Source of the DNA: Synchiropus splendidus | Taxonomy: Eukaryota; Chordata; Actinopteri; Syngnathiformes; Callionymidae | Direction: 5' to 3' | NCBI RefSeq assembly: GCF_027744825.2 | Contig: NC_071336.1 | Location: 10,169,001 to 10,233,000 of the forward strand | Length of the DNA: 64,000 nucleotides | Shown: piece after piece, positions 55,573-64,000 of the stretch | How the letters are laid out: every line of letters starts with the position of its first letter | Position numbering within the stretch: position 1 is the stretch's first letter | Program-made: the position numbers and the translations under genes | The notes under the pieces: model-generated | What the model saw: only the letters and a program-made list of their open reading frames with translations | Told to the model about the DNA's origin: nothing | The model's database searches: none

Positions 55573-55645
55573 GGTCCATATATATATATATATATGGCGG
55601 TCCACCTGTCCAGCTTACAGTACACTATATATATATATATATATA
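55531..55645. repeat. Interrupted (GT)n(TA)n cluster with two GGCGGTCCA interruptions
   Basis: A short GT run passes into (TA)n (55539-55569), then GGCGGTCC, a second (TA)n (55578-55595), a second GGCGGTCC with unique bases, and a third (TA)n (55626-55645). The duplicated TATATGGCGGTCCA suggests that a unit of TA tract plus GGCGGTCC was duplicated by slippage. It lies directly before repeat copy B. Confidence 0.9.
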
Positions 55646-55654
55646 CCATTTCCA

Positions 55655-56025
55655 CCTTCGCTGCTGGCCTAACATAACCAGAAATCATGAGCATATTTAT
55701 GACAAAAGTGAATTTCATTTTTAATGTATTTTCCCGAAATATATTATACAAAGTATATATAATAATCTTACTTACAGGTGCCCTCAGAGTGAACAGACAC
55801 ATATAGTTGATGGATAGTTGCGATAGCCAATCAGATCACAAGTTGGGGACAGCGAGGCCTTCTAGCTGGCTTCACGTTGAATGTGACTTGTACGCGCCCT
55901 GTGATTGGATACTCATCCCTTCATTTCAGGACTAACCGTGACTCATTTCTCGCTCTCGGAAGCCTGTGGCTGAAACATATGAGGATATTTACAGGCACAG
56001 AAGTTTCAGAGCAATGAAACCACAG
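55655..56025 (+). repeat. Unidentified interspersed repeat, copy B
   Basis: Second copy of the repeat at 51744-52192, same orientation, about 3.9 kb apart. It lacks the ~104-base internal block of copy A, joining 'aatcttacttacag' directly to 'gtgccctcagagtgaac'. It has an extra 'gatactcatcccttc' near 55905-55922. Both copies start within 10-20 bp of a microsatellite or LINE scrap, and homology fades at about 56025. No protein or RNA gene recognised. Confidence 0.8.
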
Positions 56026-57329
56026 ATGTTTGGTGACATTCCAGCGTGTATAACACTGTTCTCCGTCCCAGCATTTTCCCGGCATAGATAGCCAGGTGGT
56101 GAAAGTTCGAGACGTTTGAGATATTCATTTTCTTCACGTTTAACATGTCAATAACAGGGCGCACTGGCGCAGCTCTGAGATTCTACTCTGACATGTTTCT
56201 TGCGCCACTGTCTGGTTGGAGTCTTTCTGATACAAAACTGAGACTGTGCAAACAAGAGTACAACAGGCTTCCGCCACGTAATATAAATATATATATGGCG
56301 TCAGGAGTAAGAGCAGTGTTCGGCACATTTGGACCCCATTGTCAAGGTGATGTGGCTGTGATAGTGTACAGTATGCACTGTTCCAGCGCTTTTCCAGTTC
56401 AGAAATAACGCACTTCTTCTTTCAACTTATGCAAACCAAAAGTTTTAGGCAATGGTGCACCATCACTGATCAATAGAATAAAGGTTAAATAATCGCAACA
56501 TTTGTTTAAGAGTTCAACTATATTATCTGTGAAATTATTGAATTAACACACACGCGCACACACAAAAAAGCACATCGAAGAATGTCTTGATACAAACAGT
56601 CATGACTGCTTCACGATCCCTCCCGGGCACCTCTGCTCTAACAGATGCAACAGATGGTTGCATCTGGGTAAAACCTAATCGAGGTTCAGCACAATGTAAA
56701 ACAGTGAAACAACATTTACAATCATTTATTCCAATTGATTCAATTACACATAGCAATGTGTTGCTATGTGGGTTGGTTGTCATTTCTCACCTTTAAATGG
56801 TCCAAACCAAATCAATTTTACAGATCGGGCTGCTCAAGCATCTTATTTGTGTAGGCCACTCAAAGCAGGTGCAGCAGGATCAAGAGAGAAATTGTCCCAT
56901 TAGCTGGAAACACAGACAGCATGCATGAGTAGCCACTCGGAGGCTTCAGCGTGTCGGAGCGTGGTTTCCACTCACCCACCCAGACTGGTTATAGATCTCA
57001 TGCAGGCATCAGCTTGCGGCAGCTAGTGTTTAGCCTCAGCTTTAATAGCCTGCTACTGAGCTTGGGGAAATTAGCAGAGCGGTGAAGCGTGCCGAAAAAA
57101 AACTACGGGGTGGGACCTTGGTATGAGGAAGAGCAGTCACACAAAGGTCACAGGAATCAATGTCCCTTTGGCACACCACAGGCCTGAGTGCATTGAACTC
57201 TAACCTGGCTGGGGCGTCTGCTGTTGGTAGAACAGAGAACGTGTAATTTCTTGGAATCACAATCCTTCAGTAGTTTTCACTCACCTTCAGTCAAATAAAA
57301 CATCGACTGCGACGATTGTGTTTTGATGT
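56026..57329. other. Non-coding interval, no gene seen
   Basis: About 1.3 kb without a recognised gene. It contains a short TA/AAT run at about 56280-56295 and (CA/CG)n at about 56545-56565. Confidence 0.45.
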
Positions 57330-57802
57330 CATTACCTGAAGGTCTCTTAAAGCAGCTGTAGGCACGATTGAAAATATTTGCTTTTGGCGGCGCCACAGGT
57401 AAATGAGTGTAAATGCAGGCTGTCGTAAAGCTGGGTCTCCGGCCCCCCATCACACGTTTGTTTATGAGCAGAGACCGTGACGAAACAGCGAAAAATATAA
57501 TCACAGAAAGTAATATACACAACACTGTCCAGTTTATCCTTGCAAAGGCAACTCTAGAAGCATCTATCATTCACCATCAGAGATGGAGCTCCGTCATGCA
57601 TCCAGTGAGGAGAGGCAGGATCCAGTGAGAGGCGGAAGCAGCTGCAAGACTGACGGACCCAGATGATGAAACTTTATTTTGACTGCATGTTTCAGAATGA
57701 AGCAGAGGGGGCAGTTTGAATATTTACTGACCGGTATCTTTGAGTTATGAGTGTTGTAGGAATGAATGTAGAGTGTCTGCTCGAGGTGTGCTGTTCGTGT
57801 AT
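57330..57802. repeat. GC- and CpG-rich repeat-like sequence of unknown type
   Basis: The stretch has 'ttaaagcagctgtaggcacg', 'ggcggcgccacaggtaaatg' and 'gaccgtgacgaaacagcg', which feel like parts of a fish interspersed repeat, but I cannot name it. A second signal is AATAAA on the minus strand at about 57680 inside 'cagtcaaaataaagtttcat', so it may be the 3' part of a minus-strand element that continues through 57803-58050. Confidence 0.3.
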
Positions 57803-58051
57803 GCGTGTGTGTGTGGCCGCTGCATGTGGGAGGGGTTGCCGGGTGAGTGAGACGTCTCTCTCGGAAGAAGAAGTGAAGAAGCGCCCAGTGCGTGTCCAGC
57901 TCTGAATGTGCGGCTCTGTGCAGTTTGGCTGTGACAAAGTCATAAACCAAGTAACGCTCTGTCCGAGACTCGCCTCATCCCTGTCCCAGCTCCAGCCGAC
58001 AACAGGACATCAAACCTTGGAGTGCGCGCTCCAGCCTGGGAGGTGTGGAGA
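57803..58051 (-). repeat. Inverted repeat arm, copy 1
   Basis: The reverse complement of this segment matches 62065-62303 over about 240 bp at over 90% by eye. Shared blocks, in minus-strand sense, include 'gtttgatgtcctgttgtcgg', 'gctggagctgggacaggga', 'gagcgttacttggtttatga' and 'cacatgcagcggccacacac'. Both copies carry an open frame beginning MVYDFVTAKLHR, but it has no recognised homology and is probably fortuitous. GC- and CpG-rich relative to its surroundings. Probably part of a transposable element. Confidence 0.85.
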
Positions 58052-58451
58052 CGGACATCCGTCGTTGTGATGTTTCTTACGGGATTCTTTCGTGATAACC
58101 TGCTGAAAACATCATCGGCTCTCATTTATTTACAGCGCTGTAGAATAATAAAGACGAAGGAGCAGCGTTTTTCCTCTGGCTTTATTACATTGTGACTGTC
58201 AAGTGTTTCAATAAGCAGCACACAAACAGCGATCAGAGTGTGAGCATCAAAACGTCCGTTCACATGTTTCTTTTGAGTTGACAGTGGACACAGACGTCTG
58301 AGTTAGAAACTTCAGTTCTTTCTATCCTATAGATCTATGCTGATGCTTTGACTCGTCCATCACTACGCTGTAAATGGCGCTCCTCTTCCCACACACACTC
58401 ACAGCGAAGAAGCCGGTCAAATGCTGAAGTTTGAGTTGTTTATAAACCTGA
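58052..58451. other. Non-coding spacer beside the LTR-like element
   Basis: About 400 bp with several AATAAA-like and CpG-containing words, possibly repeat-derived. No primer-binding site or internal retroelement sequence next to the LTR edge was recognised. Confidence 0.35.
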
Positions 58452-59098
58452 TGTTATGTCCGAGACGCAGAGCCAGACCCAATTACAATAATCGAAGAGT
58501 GACAGGAGGCAGACAGCGGGTCGAATACAATAGTTTAATACAAAAACACAACAAAAAGCATCACCGAACCAGAAGAAATAAACCAAACTCCAAAATGTCA
58601 CCAAACCAGGATGAATCCACAACAGAATAAAGTCCAACAAAATTACATGCACGAGTACAAGCAGAGTCTGTAAATGGAGAGAACAAACACAATGAACTGT
58701 AAAACACAAACGAACGCACAAACAGGGAAAAGCAACAACAAAGAGAAAGCCAGGAAGCAACACGGAGCAAATAGACAACAGAAGGTAAAATACAAAACTC
58801 AGAGCACCAGGGATTTAGAGAGAGTAAAACAAAAGATAAGTCAACAAATGGCTAAATGAACAACGGAATGAGAGCCAGCGAGGGGAACCACTTTACCATA
58901 GGATACAGATGAAGATCGATCTGGCACACATTGCTGGAGTCCAGGTGCTTAAGAGATCGTAACGCTGATGAGATGATTGACTCCAGCCGTGCGCTACAAC
59001 ACAGGAAGGAAGGAAACACAAAACGGGAATCACAGAAACCAAAATAAAAGCGAATGATGACACATGTGACTCTATCTTGACCACACACGTTCATGACA
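58452..59098 (-). mobile_element. LTR-like sequence (solo LTR candidate, gypsy-type pattern)
   Basis: The 647-bp block starts TGTTATGTCC and ends GTTCATGACA on the plus strand, giving imperfect terminal inverted repeats TGTTATG and CATGACA with the TG...CA rule. In minus orientation it reads TGTCATGAACGTGTGTGG at its 5' end, then T-rich U3-like DNA, and TATTAAACTATTGTATTCG (poly(A)-type signal) about 75-85 bp before its 3' end ...TCTCGGACATAACA. This is the layout I recall for fish Ty3/gypsy-type LTRs. Flanking five bases (CCTGA and GAACG) do not match, and no gag-pol is beside it. Confidence 0.55.
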
Positions 59099-59539
59099 GA
59101 ACGATAGAGTGTTCCTTGTCTGAACCGCGACGCCAAAGACTGTCTGCGCTGCAGAGCTAACCGAGCTAAGGGCTAGTGACGTCTCACTTCAGAGCTTTAT
59201 TGATACTCATGGAATAAGAAAAGTTTGCTTTGTGGTTAAAAAGTTGGCTAAAAACGAAATGCTCCAAAATGTGAAGAGATGAAGAATCATTGTTATTATG
59301 ATGCAAGCTGAGGCAGAGAATGTGAATGATATGTCTGGAAATTTCCCAAAGTAGAATAAAATCATGCAAAAGAGATTGTGATGAGATCAAAACAAATTTA
59401 AAATACATAAATAAATAAATGAAGATAAAGTTTTGCCATATTGCCCACCCCATTCTATAGACGTTTTTTAACAAACACGTTTTTCGCAATTTATTTCTGC
59501 AAATAACATGTCAAAATAGCCGAGTGTTAGTAGCCACAA
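59099..59539. other. Non-coding spacer, no gene seen
   Basis: Nothing recognised. It contains 'aaatacataaataaataaat' at about 59399-59419. Confidence 0.4.
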
Positions 59540-59664
59540 TTTTTTGTTTTTTACAAATTAAAAGGGATTTTTAGGAGTCTTGACCAAGCACATTCTTTCT
59601 TTGGTGGGGAGCCTTTTTTCAGTGAACAAAGTGTGCTGTGGCTTAAAAAGGTTGAAAAACACTG
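59540..59664 (+). mobile_element. Right end of a hAT-like element
   Basis: The sequence closes with TTAAAAAGGTTGAAAAACACTG. The ending AAAAGGTTGAGAACCACTG is the inverted form of CAGTGGTTCTCAACCTTTT, a terminal motif of many hAT (Charlie-type) elements. The left terminus was not found, so this is a truncated copy with an uncertain left boundary. Confidence 0.45.
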
Positions 59665-61779
59665 CTTTAAGTGGCTGAGTCATTCACCTAAACTAAGTGA
59701 CATCTCATCTAATTGTCCCCAAGAGAAAACAAGCAGTCGCCCCAACTCAGTGACTTAACTCCAGCTCGATCCAAAATGTTCCAGATACAGTAGTTTTTTT
59801 CTGTTTGTTTTTTTTTAACACAGACCATGTGGCGTCCTTCTCCATGGTGTAGGAAAATAATCTGCTCTATCAAACGTTGCTGTGCTCTTAGCCAGGGAGC
59901 TGTTGGGGGCTCTGCGGCGATGGAAGCTATTCTGGTCTTCATGTACACAACAATCATTACCATGACTGAAGCTACAGATGAGGCTCAACGTGAGTCATGT
60001 TATTTTTGATCATTAGCATTTGGCGCAGCCAGGTTTCTTGGCAGACATGCTGTCCTTCTTAAAACAAGTGTGTTTCAAGATTGACAGTTACCATCTATTC
60101 CTGCCGATAAAGTGAGGTGGAAAAGGAAGTCCTCAAGCATGTGACTTCAGGCTGCTCCAGCTCCATCAACTGAGAAATCCCCTCATGATTCCTGCAGTCA
60201 GCTCCGAAACACCGGGAGGTGATGGGGCGAGGGGCAGATCAGTGGGATTGCGGCTCCTATGGTCTTCAGGGGTTAGAGATCACAGCCACAGCCGCACGAC
60301 TGGAGAGAGTCTACAGTTGATGAAAAAAAAGTGTGAAATATTAAGGGAGGCAGGAATGGGTGGGTTGTTCTCATGCAGGCAAGGTAGGACTGTTTGCACA
60401 CCAAGATTACAGGAACAAATAACTACTGCTGACTTCCTGACAGAAAATGTGGACAAAAAGACTCATGTCCAATGTCTAACAAAATAATATGAAGACAAAA
60501 CTGTCGAATGATGAAAAGCAAAAGACTGATGAATGAGATTTCTTCAGGAAGAATTCTGGCCACGAGTATCGGGTGTTGATTTAGTCTACATTGAAATAAA
60601 ACATTGTTATTATTGAAAAGCATTCTTTTTTTCCCCCTGTTCATTTCGTAATAAAAAAAACAAACAAAAAAAAATAATTATCCGTGTTTTCTAAAGTTTT
60701 TTTCTACTTTTTTTTTTTACTTAGTTTTTAAAATCAACCAAAAATGCTGTGTTTGTTTTCAGCCATGACCCGTGAATGAAACTGGATGTGAGTCCAAATG
60801 CCAATCAAACTCTGAGAAATTCAGCTTCAAATACATGTGCTAACTGCATGGAGAAATGTGGAGGAGAGTTTGTCTGAAAAGCCCTCAACAGTACACAAGC
60901 GACCTCTGGGCTCCACTGCTTGACAAGGACTGTGTGAGAAAGGCCACACCACTGTGGGAGGAAGTTGAAGCATTCTTACTGTTACACAACCATCCAGAGA
61001 AAACTTCTCAGTTAAAGAGCTTTTACTGTTGAATACTACTAAAAAAAGCGGGTCCTCTAAAAAACATTCATTTCCTCATCATGTAGGTTTGCTACAGTGA
61101 TTGAGTTTAGTGCACTGAATACATTTCCCATGATCGTCATGGCAAACGCCTGTTTTATTTTCATTTTCATTTTTCTTGCGCATTAGTCATATCTCACACC
61201 TCAGTGGGAGTCATTTAGAAAAGATATAAAAATGAGGCAGGCTCATTTGCGACGTGGATTGTTCTTGGGAGAGTGATAACCATGTTTCAGAGCAAACACG
61301 CTCGCAGGAAGGTAGCCACATGCTGTTTTATGAAACGTCGAGACCTCAGAACATTCACTCTCGTATTCATATGAAATTACATTAATTGTAATAGGAATGT
61401 GAAAGCAATCATCACAGCTGTTTACAGAACCTGGATCAAGTGTGTTTCGTTTTTTTCTTTACTTCTGAAACAAGGGTTAGTGAGGATAAATGGAATGCAT
61501 TTGGAAGAATGGATAGCTTTCATTATTCCTAAAGATAAACGCAGGGTTTACTAACTTTGAAATGTATGTAAGCAAGATAGAATCTGGCGCTTGGTAGAAT
61601 TATTATTAGTAGAGCTGTTGCTGTTTTCCTCCTTTCTGTTGCACTCTTACCTAAACATGACGCTTTAACACCAACACATTGTCATTCCCAGGGCATCCAA
61701 TAATCATAATATACAAGTGGACTTTTGTGTCCACTGCTATGGCAGGTCAGACTTGTCATGTAAGTGTTTCACTGGAGTA
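59665..61779. other. Non-coding interval, no gene seen
   Basis: About 2.1 kb. It holds A- and T-rich stretches at 60652-60720 but no exon, RNA gene or transposon end that I could recognise. Confidence 0.5.
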
Positions 61780-62064
61780 TAATACTGAGTGTTGGAGTTC
61801 GAACAAATCGGAGTTCGAACCAAAAATTCGAGATGTTTTTGGTTTGGATTTCGAACGAAAATCCAGAACTTGAACGCCCCCGAAATAAGCCAGAAAAAAC
61901 ATAACGTGCGCGGACCGATCAGCTGACCCACGATGTGCTTTGTTATTGTGTATAACGGAGCCTCTGTATGCAGACGTGTCCCGTTAGCTACATTTACTGA
62001 CTGTTTTTTCTTCATATTGAGGTGTAAAACCTTTCCTGTCTCAGTGTCACAGGGGAGGTGCTCG
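61780..62064. repeat. Repeat-like sequence with clustered TTCGAA words
   Basis: Three TTCGAA palindromes (about 61799, 61813, 61850) fall within 60 bp in words such as GGAGTTCGAACC and ATTTCGAACG. They are followed by CpG-rich DNA (GTGCGCGGACCGATC at about 61907). This looks like a terminal part of an interspersed element directly upstream of inverted-repeat copy 2, but I cannot name it and see no matching segment next to copy 1. Confidence 0.35.
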
Positions 62065-62303
62065 CTCTCCACACCTCCGAGGCTGGAGCGCACACTCCAG
62101 GGTTTGATGTCCTGTTGTCGGCTGGAGCTGGGACAGGGATGAGGCGAGTCTCGGACAGAGCGTTACTTGGTTTATGACTTTGTCACAGCCAAACTGCATA
62201 GAAGCGCACATTCAGAGCTGGACACGCACCGGGCACCTCTTCACTTCTGGAGAGACGTCACTCACTCGGCAACCCCTCCCACATGCAGCGGCCACACACA
62301 TAC
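62065..62303 (+). repeat. Inverted repeat arm, copy 2
   Basis: Matches the reverse complement of 57803-58051. Compared with copy 1, it has a few substitutions and lacks a few bases near 'cttctggagagacgtc'. Homology ends on the right at the CACACACATACAT that leads into a (TA)n tract and then a LINE fragment, and on the left at about CTCTCCACACCTCC. The long plus-strand open frame that begins here (62167-62889) runs through unrelated repeats and is an artefact. Confidence 0.85.
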
Positions 62304-62305
62304 AT

Positions 62306-62321
62306 TATATATATATATATA
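62306..62321. repeat. Short (TA)n tract
   Basis: About eight TA units at the 3' tail of the LINE fragment, following (in minus sense) GGTGAAGGTGAGGTGAAGGT. Confidence 0.85.
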
Positions 62322-62839
62322 CCTTCACCTCACCTTCACCTTCTTCTGCCGCTTATCCGGGGTCGGGTCGCGGAGGCAGCATTCGGAGCAGGGAAGCCCA
62401 AACTTCCCGGTCGGCACAAACCTCCTCCAGCTCCTCCCGGGGGATCTCGAGGCGTTCCCAGGCCAGACCGGAGACATAATCTCTCCAGCGAGTCCTGGGT
62501 CTTCCCCGGGGTCTCCTCCCGGTAGGACATGCCCGGAACACCTCCCCAGGGAGGCGTCCAGGGGGCATCCGGATCAGATGCCCGAGCCACCTCAACTGGT
62601 TCCTCTCGATGTGGAGGAGCAGCGGCTCCACCCCGAGCTCCTCCCGGATGACCGAACTCCTCACCCTATCTCTAAGGGTGCGCCCAGCCACCCTGTGGAG
62701 GTAACTTATCTGAGCCGCTTGTATCCGCGATCTCATCCTTTCGGTCATGACCCAAAGCTCGTGACCATAGGTGCGGGTGGGAACGTAGATCGATCGTCTT
62801 CACTACCTCTTCACTACGACGGTCCCATACAGCGACCGC

Positions 62840-62843
<4 letters not shown>
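62322..62843 (-). mobile_element. LINE pol C-terminal fragment, 5'-truncated
   Basis: On the minus strand the frame reads SIYVPTRTYGHELWVMTERM (from about 62794), then RSRIQAAQISYLHRVAG, LRWLGHLIRMPPGRLPGEVF, RRPRGRPRTRWRDYVSGLAW and a PPRPDPG end with a stop at about 62350. These blocks are the C-terminal region of a very common fish LINE (RTE-like; clade not settled). Upstream, LYGTVVVKR (about 62829-62803) is joined in another frame to SIYVPT, so about 30 bp of coding sequence is deleted there. The 3' tail is a short GGTGAAGGTGA-type repeat. Not functional. Confidence 0.9.

Positions 62844-62844
<1 letters not shown>

Positions 62845-62873
<29 letters not shown>
62845..62873. repeat. (TA)n microsatellite
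   Basis: About 14-15 TA units at the truncated 5' side of the LINE fragment, so the fragment is enclosed by TA tracts on both sides. Confidence 0.92.
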
Positions 62874-62875
<2 letters not shown>

Positions 62876-64000
62876 CACTGAGGTTCTAGGAGTCCAGAAT
62901 GTCACCGGTTTGAGAACCAGAACCGTGTCTGTGTGAAAGCCATTTGGGTATGGATACGAAGAGGGTCATATTACACTTGTTAACTTTTTTAAGAATGATC
63001 TACTGTGTTACCAAGATGAATCATAACCTTAGCATATACTGGAGTGAGACAGATCAATACTCATCCTTTATTTGAGGAATGTACTTTTACTGCATTGCTT
63101 GATGCTGCTGTCTTTCCAGTAACCCTTGCCTCTGAGCAGCCCATCATTACCTGATGGGAATCTGAACACAACACTGGTTCAAGACGCAGCCAGTCAAAAT
63201 TAACATTCTGTTCACGGAAATTACGCACCTCAAGCAAGCGTTATGATAGAAGGAACACCAGAGCCCTGATGGACCACCACAGACAAAAAAAGTACTCCAG
63301 ATGTCTGTTCAAACCCGAACTGTCTGTCCTGTGGTGACATCGCTGCAGAAAGTAGTGAAAACAGAAATTATATAGCTGAACTTTTAACAGCTTATGAGTG
63401 ATGTGTGATGGATGCATCTCAGTAACAGAATGTTTGCCCTCCTCTTGGGTTCACCTTTACCCATCAAATGTCAAATAAAACCTGTCAGCACTCAGAAGCT
63501 CTTAAAATCCATGTTTGCCTTCCCCGAAACAGCAATCTCTGTGATACTCCTGAGACGAACATTTAGCCTGCGTTTTACCAAAGATGTTTCTGACATGTTG
63601 AAGGTTTAACAGTTTCATAGGGTAGACGCTGAATATTTTACTTTGTTCAGGGAGGTAGATGTTTAACTGCTTTTATGCCTGAGTGTTGGTTTTTTATGGG
63701 GAGGTCTAACATTAACTGTGTATTAACAATAATAGTTCATTTAAAGGACAACAGCTGTGTGGCATATGGCCATTAAGAGCAATGAGTTTTGTTGACGCAA
63801 CATTTGTTTCGATTTGTTTGACATGATGATGCACCGTTTTGGTTGCCAAATAGGTTGAAGATGTTTGAAAGGTGTATAGTGTGACGGATTTAGCATTTAA
63901 AATGATCCAATATGATAACATTTTGTTGTGGCTACCGCACAATACGCTGGCTTACAGCCTAAAAAATATGTTGTACCGAATAACACTTGACATGTTTGAG
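62874..64000. other. Non-coding interval to the window end, no gene seen
   Basis: About 1.1 kb of ordinary DNA. All open frames are under 80 codons and show no motif. No repeat or RNA gene recognised. Confidence 0.5.

Noticed and set aside
58452..59098. Full LTR retrotransposon
   Set aside because: No second LTR, primer-binding site, polypurine tract or gag-pol found beside the LTR-like block.
62167..62889. 240-codon plus-strand open frame
   Set aside because: It crosses an inverted-repeat arm, two TA arrays and a LINE fragment read on the wrong strand. The GC-rich antisense of the LINE simply lacks stops.

Overview
The window looks like vertebrate, almost certainly teleost fish, nuclear DNA. 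It has AT-rich non-coding sequence with long (TA)n, (CA)n and (ATCT)n microsatellites, short ORFs broken in all six frames, general CpG depletion with one sharp CpG island, and several interspersed repeats of kinds common in ray-finned fish. These include 'GTGGGGACATTTCATTGAC'-type repeats, decayed LINE reverse-transcriptase tails, hAT-like elements and LTR pieces. The species cannot be told from the sequence. I recognise no protein-coding exon of a known gene, no rRNA and no intact tRNA. The longest open frame (186 codons, minus strand, 24249-24809) is about what chance allows in 64 kb read in six frames.

Layout. 1-36 kb: mostly unique-looking intergenic or intronic DNA with few repeats: a fish CA-associated repeat (1.3 kb), a hAT-like non-autonomous transposon (7.2-7.7 kb), a 92-bp (TA)n tract (7.9 kb), a small MITE (13.1 kb), a second fish CA-type repeat (13.7 kb), a perfect 24-bp hairpin (28.7 kb) and a patch of degraded DNA transposons (33.2-34.2 kb). 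36.5-37.6 kb: a CpG island, the best promoter candidate. It carries a TATA-like motif and, 3' of its core, a good plus-strand splice-donor match. 37.7-43.1 kb: possible transcribed region ending in a 3'-UTR-like segment with AATAAA and a GU-rich downstream element near 43.1 kb. If real, this is one plus-strand transcription unit of about 6 kb, but I could not identify its coding part.

44.7-64 kb: the repeat-rich part. It holds two oppositely oriented pieces resembling RTE-type LINEs (44.7 and 45.5 kb), a LINE pol 3' fragment joined to a compound (ATCT)n(AT)n tract (51.1-51.7 kb), an unidentified ~400-450 bp repeat present twice in direct orientation (51.7 and 55.7 kb), several long (TA)n arrays, a perfect 20-bp hairpin (52.6 kb), a 36-bp poly-T run, a third fish CA-type repeat (54.8 kb), an LTR-like sequence (58.45-59.10 kb), a 240-bp inverted repeat pair (57.8 and 62.1 kb) and a well-preserved LINE C-terminal fragment boxed between (TA)n tracts (62.3-62.8 kb).

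Nothing suggests a novel enzymatic or defence system. The points most worth checking are the CpG-island-to-poly(A) gene model, the two perfect hairpins, and the two ~0.25-0.45 kb repeat families that I could not name. All family names are from memory of sequence patterns; no database search was possible.
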